DNA from: Hyphomicrobium_B sp001006785
GTDB taxonomy: Bacteria > Pseudomonadota > Alphaproteobacteria > Rhizobiales > Hyphomicrobiaceae
NCBI RefSeq assembly: GCF_001006785.1
Contig: NZ_CDHO01000003.1
Location: 1,426,001-1,490,000 of the forward strand
DNA: 64,000 nucleotides
Direction of reading: 5' to 3'
The position numbers and the translations under genes were made by a program. The notes beneath the pieces were generated by a model. It ran no database searches and was not told the DNA's origin. It worked only from the letters and a program-made list of their open reading frames with translations. Of the stretch, positions 24,537-32,984 are shown piece after piece; the first letter of the stretch is position 1, and each line of letters opens with the position of its first letter.

Positions 24537-25376
24537 ATGGCGACGCAATTACTAGGAAAGCTAAACCACCTCCGCCGGGATCTCCCGGAGGGGCTGCTCG
24601 TTGACGCGGCTTGGCTGAGCAAGCACGGCTACTCCACCAGTTTGGTCAGCAAGTATGTCGCGGCCGGCTATCTCGAACGGCCGGCCGGCCGTGTGTACCG
24701 GAAGCCGCGCGGCGCCTTGAGCTGGGAGCAGGCCGTCATATCCCTTCAGACACTTCTTTACCGCACGCCGCTGGCCGTCGGCGGGCGAACGGCGCTGGCG
24801 CTTCAAGGCTACGAGCATTACCTGCCTCGCGTCACGCAACAGGTGCACCTCTACGGACCATCCGCGCCACCCGGTTGGCTCTCGAAGCTTCCCCTCTCCG
24901 TCCACTTCGTCTTCCACAACAGCACCAGGTTCTTCTCGCCGGAAGCGAGCCTGCCGCCCCAAGGCGATCTCAACCGCGCAAACGTCGCGGCCGAGAAGGA
25001 AGCGGCCGAAAAGGGCTTCGTCATCCAGTCATGGGGGCAATGGCGCTGGCCGCTGGTGATCTCTTCGCCGGAGCGGGCGCTCCTCGAAGTGCTCGACGAG
25101 CTTCCCGATCACGAGAGCTTCGAGGCCGTGGACAAGCTGGTCGAGAGCCTCTCGACTCTAAGCCCCAGGCGCATGCAGACATTGCTGAAGGCGTGCCAAA
25201 GCGTGAAGGCCAAGCGGCTGTTCTTCTTCTTTGCCGATCGCCATTCGCATGCCTGGAAAAACAAGATAAACAAGGATCACGTCGATCTCGGAAGCGGCAA
25301 GCGCATGCTGGTCAAAGGTGGCGTGTTCGACCGCACCTATCAAATCACCGTGCCGAAAGGGCTCGATGCCGTTTAG
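24537..25376 (+). CDS. abiEi: AbiEi-type antitoxin (type IV toxin-antitoxin)
   Basis: The 279-residue product has an N-terminal winged helix (SKHGYSTSLVSKYVAAGYLE). The AbiEi domain follows, with GRTALALQGYEHYLPRV and the Ser-Pro-Glu-Arg-Ala helix (ISSPERALLEVLDELPD). These are the marks of the AbiEi/COG5340 family. The N-terminal domain binds the operon promoter and the C-terminal domain counteracts the toxin. The gene overlaps the toxin by 11 bp. The length is within the family's range. Confidence 0.9.
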   Translation: MATQLLGKLNHLRRDLPEGLLVDAAWLSKHGYSTSLVSKYVAAGYLERPAGRVYRKPRGALSWEQAVISLQTLLYRTPLAVGGRTALALQGYEHYLPRVTQQVHLYGPSAPPGWLSKLPLSVHFVFHNSTRFFSPEASLPPQGDLNRANVAAEKEAAEKGFVIQSWGQWRWPLVISSPERALLEVLDELPDHESFEAVDKLVESLSTLSPRRMQTLLKACQSVKAKRLFFFFADRHSHAWKNKINKDHVDLGSGKRMLVKGGVFDRTYQITVPKGLDAV

Positions 25377-26277
25377 CGACCAGTATCGCAGACAGGTCAC
25401 TCTGCTAATCCGCGTCGTCCCGCTGGTCGCGCAGGAAGACTGCTTTGCGCTCAAGGGCGGGACCGCGATCAATCTCTTCGTCCGCGACCTGCCCCGCCTG
25501 TCCGTCGATATCGACCTCACCTATCTGCCGGTGCAGCCGCGCGACCAATCGCTCAAGGAGATCGAAGCCGCGCTCAGGCGCATCGCCGGCCGCATCAAGG
25601 CGCAAATCGCCGGGTGCCAGGTCACGGAAGGCTCGGCCGAACGCCGCGTCAACAAGCTGTTCGTCCAGCTCGGCGCCGCGACCGTCAAGATCGAGGTGAC
25701 GCCGGTCCTTCGCGGCTGCGTCTATTCCGCGAAAACGCAATCCGTGACCGCGACCGTCGAGGACGAATTCGGCTTCGCTGAAATCCAAGTCGTCTCGCAC
25801 GCCGACCTCTATGCCGGAAAGCTGGTCGCGGCGCTCGACCGGCAGCATCCGCGCGACTTTTTCGACGTGCGCGCTTTGCTCGCCAACGAGGGCATCACCG
25901 ACGATCTGCGAAAGGCCTTCGTCGTGTACATGCTCAGCCATCACCGACCGATGGCGGAAGTCCTCGATCCACCGCGCCGGGACATGAAGGACGACTACGA
26001 ACACGGCTTCGTCGGGATGACCGAAGTGCCCGTCCCCCTCGCCGAACTGGAAGAGACGCGCGAGGTGATGATCAAGGCTATCGTGGGCGACATGCCGGAC
26101 GCGCACCGGAAATTTCTGGTCAGCTTCGAACAGGGCATGCCGGAGTGGGATCTGCTAGGGCTGCCCGGGGTGCCCAATCTTCCGGCCGTCAAATGGCGCC
26201 AGCTCAATCTCGACAAGCTCTCCAAGGAAAAACGTGAGGCGCTCGTAGCCGCGCTGGAAAAAGCGCTCGGCGTATAG
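25366..26277 (+). CDS. abiEii: AbiEii-type nucleotidyltransferase toxin
   Basis: The true start is the ATG at 25366 inside the antitoxin's end, giving 303 residues. Nucleotidyltransferase motifs of the AbiEii family are present: LKGGTAINLF (motif I), then SVDIDLTYL (the D-x-D metal site) and KIEVTPVLRG. The later HADLYAGKLVAALDRQHPRD block contains motif III/IV residues. AbiEii toxins transfer nucleotides, probably to tRNA, and stop growth on phage infection. All key residues seem intact, so the pair should be functional. Confidence 0.92.
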   Translation: MPFSDQYRRQVTLLIRVVPLVAQEDCFALKGGTAINLFVRDLPRLSVDIDLTYLPVQPRDQSLKEIEAALRRIAGRIKAQIAGCQVTEGSAERRVNKLFVQLGAATVKIEVTPVLRGCVYSAKTQSVTATVEDEFGFAEIQVVSHADLYAGKLVAALDRQHPRDFFDVRALLANEGITDDLRKAFVVYMLSHHRPMAEVLDPPRRDMKDDYEHGFVGMTEVPVPLAELEETREVMIKAIVGDMPDAHRKFLVSFEQGMPEWDLLGLPGVPNLPAVKWRQLNLDKLSKEKREALVAALEKALGV

Positions 26278-26457
26278 CGGCTCGCTGCCGCACCTGATTG
26301 TTCGAAGCCTTCAGCTCACATCGATCGGGACGTGCGTCACACGTCTTTGCCGAGCGCAATCAGCATGTCCCGCCGCCACCAATTCTCGAAACCCCACGGC
26401 TTTTCGTTGATGCGCGTCTTTCGGCGAAGGCATGCGGGCAAGCGGTCTTCCGCGCTC

Positions 26458-26637
26458 CAACCTCATCTCACCACCAAGCTCGCCGCCGAATCCAAGTCCT
26501 ATGCGGAGGCTTGGGGTCGCATCGACGGATCGCTGAAGACGCTTGGCATGGATCACATTGACCTGATGCTGATCCACAGCCCACAACCTTGTACCGAATT
26601 CAGCGACGGCGGTCACTTCGACGGATGCAACCTGGAC
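26458..26637 (+). pseudogene. Aldo/keto reductase fragment
   Basis: One frame reads HLTTKLAAESKSYAEAWGRI then TLGMDHIDLMLIHSPQP, matching the central beta-alpha part of aldo/keto reductases (TKL...LGxDYIDLxLIHSP). The upstream catalytic Tyr/Lys part and the downstream barrel are absent, and the frame ends soon after. It is a remnant of roughly 60 codons. Confidence 0.6.
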
Positions 26638-26742
26638 GTTTCGCCTCCCGCTGCGCATCGGTGATATTCGGACTTCGCAGCGGCACTTCGCGGGAATCTT
26701 CGTTTCGCTAGCTGATGGAGCCCAGATCATCCTCGGATCCAA

Positions 26743-27268
26743 TTATCTTGTTCGTTCACCGTCTCGTTTGTAATCGCGCCGGTCAACGTGGCCCGCCTGC
26801 TCTGCCCCGCGACGCCGGCTGCTGGCAAGCTCCGAAAGCTCATTCTTCAGCGCATGACGGCGGGTTTCGACGGCAGGCATGTCGTTGACGAATTGCCGAA
26901 CTTGGCGAGCTAACTCGTGATCCGCTGCCACGCCGGAGCGCTGCAGCTCAGCAGCATAGTCGAGATATCGCCGCCGGATCGCGTCCTGACGTGACTTGGT
27001 CTGCTCGTCCCAAGGATGTTTGGCAGTACTGCCGCCCCTAACCTCCGAAATCACCTCCTTACGAGCGAGCCGATCGACATCGGGCGTGATTTTTCGCTTG
27101 CGTAAAGCGAGCACCGCGCCGCGATCGGCCTTTCGAACCCGCCCGCGGGTACGCCGCGGCGTTGCCTCCGCCGCGATCCCGCGAAGCCGGAGTTCGCCGG
27201 CAAACCGTTCTCGCCAGGCTTGCAGATCCGCCTTGCGCGGGTTGAGGCGCTTGCCGTCATAGGTCCAC
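26743..27268 (-). pseudogene. C-terminal remnant of a mobilisation relaxase
   Basis: The minus frame is open from the IS junction at about 27268 to the TAA/TAG region at 26743. It starts in mid-protein with YDGKRLNPRKADLQAWRE, then FAGELRLRGIAAEATPRRTR. This NPRKADLQ...ATPR motif lies just after the catalytic histidines in VirD2/MobA-type relaxases. A charged C-terminal tail follows to SSRRRGAEQAGHVDRRD. The N-terminal nuclease domain is missing, cut off at the palindromic junction with an IS5-like transposase. It is evidence of past conjugative mobilisation. Confidence 0.6.
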
Positions 27269-27298
27269 GGCTACTTCGATCTGTGGACCTATGACGGC
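27253..27298. repeat. 16-bp perfect inverted repeat at the relaxase/IS5 junction
   Basis: GCCGTCATAGGTCCAC (27253-27268) and GTGGACCTATGACGGC (27283-27298) are exact inverses separated by 14 bp. One arm codes for WTYDG of the relaxase remnant on the minus strand and the other for WTYDG of the transposase on the plus strand. The palindrome therefore sits exactly where the two truncated genes meet, head to head. Confidence 0.7.
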
Positions 27299-27873
27299 AC
27301 ATTGGAGCGAATCCACCACGCGCTTTATGAGCAGTGTCGCGAACGAGCGCAGCGGAAAGCCAGTCCGACCGCGGCCATCATCGACAGCCAGAGCGTGAAA
27401 AGCGCAGAAAAAGGGGGGCGTGCATTGATCCGCACGGGTACGATGCGGGCAAGAAGATCAAGGGCAAGAAGCGGCACATTCTCGTCGACACGGTAGGTCT
27501 TCTGCTCCACGCCGTCGTTCATCCGGCCGACATTCAGGATCGCGATGGAGGCGTTCTCGTGATGGCCACACTGTTCGAGATGTTTCCGTTTTTGAAGAAG
27601 CTGTTCGTAGATAGCGGGTATAAAGGACCGAAATTTGCCAATGCGCTCGCGAAAGTTCGACCGCATATCGAGATCGAAATCGTCAAACGTTCCGATCAGG
27701 TCAGCAGCTTTGTGGTCTTGCCCAAACGCTGGATCGTCGAGCGCACCATTGCGTGGCTCAACCGCTGCCGCCGCCTTGCCAAGGACTGGGAGTGCCTCAA
27801 CCGAAAGGCGTTGGCGTTCTTGCGCCTCGCCTCAATCCGTCTCATGCTCAGAAAACTCTGCAATCCGGCCTGA
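27269..27873 (+). pseudogene. IS5-family transposase, 5'-truncated, two-frame
   Basis: The frame starts mid-protein (GYFDLWTYDGTLERIHHALY), continues to DSQSVKSAEKGG near 27419, and then resumes in the -1 frame (CIDPHGYDAGKKIKGKKRHI) to the TGA at 27871. The shift point is AGAAAAAGGGGGGCG, a run that allows -1 slippage. Programmed shifting of this kind is described for the IS427 group of the IS5 family. DDE-type blocks follow (ADIQDRDGG, DSGYKG, WIVERTIAWLNRCRRLAKDWE). The N-terminal 60-80 residues and left end are missing, so the element is immobile by itself. Confidence 0.8.
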
Positions 27874-27893
27874 AGTGTCCGGACAGACTCTAA

Positions 27894-29328
27894 CACTACA
27901 GTTGCCTTTTATGGAGATTTCTGAATCCATGGGCAACCATGATTCGAAGATCGTGGGCGCAGACAGCGTCGATTGAAGAGACGCTTGCGCTGTGGGCGGC
28001 GTCGCTTCGTGAGATCAAGAAACGGATACGTCCGTTGTTCAATCAAGATCGCGTTGCGAGGAATGCAGGCTTGTTCCTGGAAGGCCTTCTCGGAGATGAG
28101 CAACGCAAAACCGGCTGGATGCGCGCGGAGGCAGCTGGCGATCCTGGCCCTTGGCGGCAACAAGCGATCCTGGGGCGCAGGGATTGGGATGCGGATGGCC
28201 TGCGCGATATCGTCCGCGATTATGTCATCGAGCATTTGGCGGATCACGATGCGGTCCTCGTGATCGACGAGACCGGCTTTCTCAAGCAGGGCAAGGCGTC
28301 GTGCGGAGTGGCGCGGCAATATACTGGTTCCGCGGGCAAGATCACGAACTGCCAGATTGGCGTCTTCGCTGCCTACGTATCGCGCCACGGTCATGCGTTC
28401 ATCGATCGCGCGCTGTATCTTCCGAAGGAATGGACCGACGATCCAACTCGCCTCAAAGCCGCATACGTGCCCGCCGATGCCGGCTTTGCGACCAAACCAA
28501 GGCTTGCGACGAGAATGATTGCACGCGCCATAGCCGCGTCCGTCCCATTCAAGTGGGTCGCCGGCGATACCGTCTACGGCGTTGGCGATATCGAACAGCA
28601 ACTACGCAAAGCAGGCAAAGGCTATGTGCTCGGGGTCAGCAGTGCTCATGTATTTCAATCCTGGGGCAAGCGGCGATCGGTTGCCGGTGCGGCCGCGGAC
28701 ATCGCCCGGACGCTCCGCTCGTCCGACTGGAAAAGCCTGTCGACAGGGGCCGGAACCAAAGGACCGCGGCTGCATGATTGGTGCTATCTCGAGTTGGCCG
28801 ATCTAGAAGTCGAAGAATCAAACGACACAAATCACGGTCTTTGGACGCGAGGTCTACTGATCCGTCGCCATATCGCCGATGGCGATCTCGCCTTCTTCAC
28901 CACTTGGTGTCCAGCGGGAACATCCATCGAAACGCTGGTGGCGGTCGAAGGCCATCGGTGGGCGATCGAGGACAGTTTCGAAACCGCGAAGAACGAGTTC
29001 GGACTCGATCACAACGAGAGCAGATCCTGGCATGGCTGGCACCGTCACGTGTCCCTGGTGATGCTCGCCTTCGCCATGATGGCGGTGATCCGCCATCGCG
29101 CTAATCCGGTTGTGCCAAAAAAAAAGCAACGCCGAACCAAGACAAAAGCAAAGGCCTCACCACCCCGTCATTGATCCGTTGGTCAATCCAGGAAGTCCGC
29201 CGCATCGCCACCAGACTCGCTCGAAAGCGCATCCAGCCCGCACACATCATCGCATGGTCGCTCTGGCGCAGAGCCCACCAGGCCGCCGCTCAGCGGGCGC
29301 ATTTCAAAGCAAGTAGGCAACTGTAATG
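27894..29328 (+). mobile_element. IS701-family insertion sequence, complete with CTAA target duplication
   Basis: The ends are CACTACAGTTGCC (27894-27906) and GGCAACTGTAATG (29316-29328), imperfect inverted repeats. CTAA on both sides (27890-27893 and 29329-29332) is a 4-bp target duplication of the YTAR type used by IS701. The element is 1435 bp and inserted a few bases beyond the IS5-like right end. One transposase gene fills it. Confidence 0.85.
27939..29326 (+). CDS. IS701-family DDE transposase with poly-A frameshift
   Basis: The main frame (27939-29174) encodes 411 residues. DDE blocks are LVIDETGFLKQGKASCGVAR, KWVAGDTVYG and VEGHRWAIEDSFETAKNEFG. At a run of nine A (29117-29125) the expected C-terminal family tail lies in the -1 frame (SLIRWSIQEVRR to HFKASRQL) and ends at 29326 inside the right inverted repeat. 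Either slippage on the A-run makes the full protein or one A has been lost. Without slippage the product has an unrelated Lys-rich end. Ends and target duplication are intact, so recent activity is likely. Confidence 0.85.
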
Positions 29329-29431
29329 CTAAGGCAAATCGTAGCTATCACAGATTGTGATGGTAAAAAGCGGTCGTCACCGGACACTTACCAGCCTACC
29401 GATGCTTGGCTGGGATCCTCCAAGGCTTGAA

Positions 29432-30229
29432 CTAAATACAACAATCTCTCAGTGGATACTTGTAGGTATCTTCATGACTCTTGAGCGCATCAAGTATTCC
29501 CTTACTCGAAAAAACTCTAACATCGTACTGACAGAGACTTATTATCGGGAAGCGATGGCCAAGAGTGTTATTATATTCTAGCTCGTATTCATATACTTCC
29601 TGTTCGCTCCAGTCGACGGACAGCGCCCACTCCATATCACCAACAAGCCGCAGCTTTTGTTCACCGGAATATGTGGCCTTAAGAAACATCTCTTCCAGTT
29701 GATCGAGCATTTCCGCTTTATTTCTTTTAAGTGCGGGGAAAATTAACTGACCATCTTTAATGGCTTTGTGCACGTCGGGGTAAACCTCGCGCAAGACCTT
29801 TAGAATGTGAGCCTTGCCAGGTTGGGTGGCATTAAGAAAGCATATGTCCCCGGCCTTTAGGCCCTCTCTTAACAACGGGACAGAAAGTTTAAGACGGCCG
29901 GCAGGCCGTCCATAGATCGCGCAAATATGATCGTGGTATGCTATGTCCATTCCGGCGACTTGAGTTTTCGCCGCGTTCTTTACAGAGTCCGGTCGATCCG
30001 CGCCCTGGGCCGGGCTGGCCGTCTCCTGAGACACGCTGACGAAGGCGACAAGATCTTCACGCCGAAACCGCCGCGCCCGCTGATCCCCGACGCGATAGCA
30101 GGGCAGTTTTCCCGAATCGGTCCACCGCCGAAGTGATGCCTCGCTTACGTTGAGCAGGCTCGCTGCCTGTTTAATGTCTAACAGCTCCTCTTCGCTACGC
30201 TTCGCTGCGCGTGATCTTTCTTTGGTCAT
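29432..30229 (-). CDS. dcmR: DcmR, regulator of DCM dehalogenase
   Basis: The 265-residue product has a MerR/excisionase-type helix-turn-helix at residues 15-60 (LLDIKQAASLLNVSEASLRR). A MEDS sensory domain spans about 95-255 (HDHICAIYGRPAGRLKLSVP, ICFLNATQPGKAHIL, DVRVFSSKGILDALKSHEDT). MEDS is named after methanogens/methylotrophs and the DcmR sensory domain, so the match is specific. In Methylobacterium DM4 DcmR represses dcmA in the absence of DCM. It is divergent from dcmA across 690 bp. Its GC content is lower than its surroundings, consistent with acquisition. Confidence 0.93.
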   Translation of the reverse strand: MTKERSRAAKRSEEELLDIKQAASLLNVSEASLRRWTDSGKLPCYRVGDQRARRFRREDLVAFVSVSQETASPAQGADRPDSVKNAAKTQVAGMDIAYHDHICAIYGRPAGRLKLSVPLLREGLKAGDICFLNATQPGKAHILKVLREVYPDVHKAIKDGQLIFPALKRNKAEMLDQLEEMFLKATYSGEQKLRLVGDMEWALSVDWSEQEVYEYELEYNNTLGHRFPIISLCQYDVRVFSSKGILDALKSHEDTYKYPLRDCCI

Positions 30230-30803
30230 CCGTTTCTTCCTCGCAAGGCCCCTCTCCTGGGACGGGTAAGCCCCCGACGCCGACAGCCCGTCGAGACCCT
30301 TGTAGTTAGGCTATCCATCAGAATAGCGCAACGCTGCGTAAGTTTGATATATCGTGACTCCGAAACGCTGGAGGGACTCGGTGGGTCCGATGAGTAAAGC
30401 GCCTTCGGCCGCAACGTCAAAAGGTTTATGTCGGGAAGATGAGGGGTGGGCACAGCCCGCCACCACTCGGATCGGGCTCAGGCGCCGGGTGTGCAGCCGC
30501 CCGACTGATGTCACCGGAGTCGGTCAAGAGCCGACGCCGAGAGCCTCCCGTTACGCCTTCCTCCCCGCGCCCCATCCCCTTCGATATGCTGGTTAATCGC
30601 CGACGCCAGCCACGTCCAAAGCCCTTGTTTCCGCCAGGGCATTCGTCGCGGCGGTGGCCCTCGTCATTCGAAACGCGCGCAATAAGCGCTTGTGGTCGTC
30701 CCCGCAGTTGCACAAAAGGGCCTCCTGTTCTCGTGAATGACAACCGTGCGCTATCTGTTCTCGCTTTCGCTGCTAATAGCTACGCAATTCCGTCACATAG
30801 AGC
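30230..30803. other. dcmR-dcmA divergent control region, no gene
   Basis: Frames across this stretch are short and unrecognised. It presumably contains the dcmR promoter and DcmR-binding sites. No repeated operator could be identified with confidence. In other DCM degraders this interval is also non-coding. Confidence 0.5.
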
Positions 30804-30831
30804 TTGACAGAGATGCATAGCCTTGTATAGA
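30804..30831 (+). promoter_or_regulatory. Probable dcmA promoter
   Basis: TTGACA (30804-30809) and TATAGA (30826-30831) are spaced 16 bp and lie about 90 bp upstream of the dcmA GTG. This is a near-consensus sigma70 promoter, in keeping with the very high dehalogenase levels known for DCM-grown methylotrophs. Confidence 0.65.
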
Positions 30832-30919
30832 ACTAGCCCGCCGACATCTGGATCGCGCGCGACAAGCCAATAAGCGAGCGGCCTGATGCGGTTAGCAAAC
30901 CACAGTAAGGGAGGATAAC

Positions 30920-31786
30920 GTGAGTCCGAATCCAACGAACATACATACGGGTAAGACCTTGCGCCTTCTTTATCATCCGTGCTCCCAGCCATGCCGCTCA
31001 GTACATCAATTCATGTATGAGATTGACGTTCCCTTCGAGGAAGAAGTCGTGGACATCACCACGGACATCAACGAGAGGCAAGAGTTCAGGGATAAGTACA
31101 ACCCGACGGGGCAGGTTCCGATTCTCGTTGATGGTGAGTTCACCGTTTGGGAGAGCGTAGCCATCGCGCGCTACGTGAACGAGAAGTTCGACGGCGCCGG
31201 CAACTGGTTCGGACGCGGCACGCAAGAGAGGGCGCAGATCAACCAGTTTCTACAATGGTACGCCTATACTCTCCGCCTTGGAGGTGGGGCGTTCCACTGG
31301 AACATCTTCGGCTGTTTGATCTATGGGGAGAAGCCGTACAGTCCAAAATTCACCGCGGAGCAAAACAAAGGGCGCACCCTTTTGTACGAAGCCATGGGGA
31401 CGCTAGAGAATTACTGGCTGAGGGACCGCGAATATGTTTGCGGGGATGAGGTCAGCTATGCGGATTTGGCCGCTTTCCATGAGTTCGTGTCGCATGAGGC
31501 CGGCAAGATCATTCCGGACCGTGTCTGGCAAGGATTCCCCAAAATCGCGGCATGGTTCAAGAAACTATCTGAACGGCCTCACGCGAAGACCGTGAGCGAG
31601 TGGCAGTATACGAACGTCGGGAAAATGATCCGAGGCGAGTTAACGGCGAGTATGTTTAAGCGCAGGACGGCTGTGTTGAAGGGGACGGAGGTCTTCAGCG
31701 GACACAACCATGGAATTCCTTACTTGAACGAGAAGGTAGAGGACTACATCATGCGGGTTGAGAAGGAGGGCGCGGCAGTCGCTTAG
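30920..31786 (+). CDS. dcmA: Dichloromethane dehalogenase (glutathione S-transferase)
   Basis: The 288-residue product is almost identical, from memory, to the type A enzyme of Methylobacterium DM4 (SPNPTNIHTGKTLRLLYHP). It is a theta-class-like glutathione S-transferase that converts DCM to formaldehyde and two chloride ions through an S-chloromethyl-glutathione intermediate. The N-terminal thioredoxin fold (NPTGQVPILVDGE, WESVAIARYV) binds glutathione. The AFHWN segment around residue 125 lines the active site. The start is GTG with a strong AAGGGAGG site. The formaldehyde made enters C1 metabolism. No inactivating changes are seen. Confidence 0.97.
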   Translation: MSPNPTNIHTGKTLRLLYHPCSQPCRSVHQFMYEIDVPFEEEVVDITTDINERQEFRDKYNPTGQVPILVDGEFTVWESVAIARYVNEKFDGAGNWFGRGTQERAQINQFLQWYAYTLRLGGGAFHWNIFGCLIYGEKPYSPKFTAEQNKGRTLLYEAMGTLENYWLRDREYVCGDEVSYADLAAFHEFVSHEAGKIIPDRVWQGFPKIAAWFKKLSERPHAKTVSEWQYTNVGKMIRGELTASMFKRRTAVLKGTEVFSGHNHGIPYLNEKVEDYIMRVEKEGAAVA

Positions 31787-31888
31787 ACCGCGCTATCGCG
31801 CAGGATAACTAGCGTGCACGGCCTCGGCGCCGGCAAGGCTCGGAGCAAGATCCGATCCTTGTCGGCGATCCGGAAGCCCGAATAGACG

Positions 31889-32950
31889 GTGTCCGTCCGT
31901 TCTGTTCATCGCATTCCTTCGATGACCGGACAATGTCAATCCTTCGATAACCGGATAATGTCAATGCTCGAGTCACCTACCCATGGACGACTCACCTACC
32001 TCGCGAAATCCGTAGAGTCTTCGCTCTATCGCAACGGCAAGGTCTTCGCTCGCCGTGACCGTGACGGCAACGACGGCGCGCATCACGGGGCGGTGATGGA
32101 ACATCGGGACGTTGTGATCAATGACGCGCGGCAGCGCAACCTCGATCAATCCTGGCGACAGTTCAATGTACGCGGTTTCGAACTGCTTCATCGGCCTCTG
32201 CAGCGACCTGAACTCCAGTTTTTTGATAACCGGCAGGTCGTTCGGGAGTACTACCCTGAGTGTGCCGAGATCGTAAGGCAGGCCACGAATGCAGCGCAGG
32301 TCTTTGCGTTCGATCACAACGTCCGCTTAGCCGAAAACATGGGCGGCGCGAAGCGCATCGCCGGTGGCCAACAGGTACAGAAACCGATCCACGTCGTGCA
32401 TGGCGATTACACCCTCACGAGTGCACCACAGCGCCTACGTGATCTGGCCAGCCCGCCAGGCGTCAACGACACGCTGCGGGCCGTGCTTGGTCAGGGTGAA
32501 TCGCTGCTCACGCCCGAAATCGTGTCTCGTACTTTGGATGAGGGCAAGCGGTTTGCCCTTATCAACGTGTGGCGCAGCATTGGTCTCTCGCCCGTAATGA
32601 GCGACCCCTTAGCGCTATGCGATGGGCAGAACGTTGAGCCCAATGATCTGGTAGTTTTCGAAATCCACTATCATGATCGCATCGGTGAAAACTATTTCGC
32701 GAAGTTCGGGCAGCACCATGAGTGGTGGTATTATCCGCTTATGACGCGGGACGAGGTAATATTGATCAAAACATGGGATTCTGCGGGAGGGCTTGCTCAA
32801 TCAAATGGTCGGCACGCTGATTCCTATGGGGTCGATGGTAACGCTCCCTGCACATTCAGCTTTCACTCAGGGTTCAGCGATTCCAACACCCCGGCTGATG
32901 CGCCAGAAAGGCAAAGCATCGAAGTAAGATGCGTCGCCCTTTTTGACTGA
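31889..32950 (+). CDS. dcmB: DcmB (orf353), CmcJ/NvfI-like oxygenase-family protein
   Basis: The frame from GTG 31889 has 353 codons, matching the orf353 described beside dcmA in DCM degraders. An ATG at 31964, after a 25-bp tandem repeat, may be the real start. The sequence INVWRSIGLSPVMSDPLALC, DLVVFEIHYHDRIGENYFA and HHEWWYYPLMTRDEVILIKT has the pattern of the CmcJ/NvfI/AsaB family of putative 2-oxoglutarate/iron hydroxylases. Retained together with dcmA in many strains, it may help growth with DCM, perhaps by dealing with by-products, but its role is unknown. It starts 102 bp after dcmA. Confidence 0.88.
   Translation: MSVRSVHRIPSMTGQCQSFDNRIMSMLESPTHGRLTYLAKSVESSLYRNGKVFARRDRDGNDGAHHGAVMEHRDVVINDARQRNLDQSWRQFNVRGFELLHRPLQRPELQFFDNRQVVREYYPECAEIVRQATNAAQVFAFDHNVRLAENMGGAKRIAGGQQVQKPIHVVHGDYTLTSAPQRLRDLASPPGVNDTLRAVLGQGESLLTPEIVSRTLDEGKRFALINVWRSIGLSPVMSDPLALCDGQNVEPNDLVVFEIHYHDRIGENYFAKFGQHHEWWYYPLMTRDEVILIKTWDSAGGLAQSNGRHADSYGVDGNAPCTFSFHSGFSDSNTPADAPERQSIEVRCVALFD
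31915..31964 (+). repeat. 25-bp tandem repeat near the dcmB start
   Basis: Two adjacent 25-bp copies (starting TCCTTCGATGACCGGACAAT and TCCTTCGATAACCGGATAAT) differ at two positions. They lie between the upstream GTG and the ATG at 31964. A repeat here is more usual in an untranslated leader, so it favours the later start. Confidence 0.7.
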
Positions 32951-32984
32951 TGTCGAAATCGAAAATAGACCCAGGCGCCTCAGA

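Noticed and set aside
30780..30992. 70-codon minus frame across the dcmA start
   Set aside because: It overlaps the clear dcmA promoter and ribosome-binding site and has no recognisable sequence.
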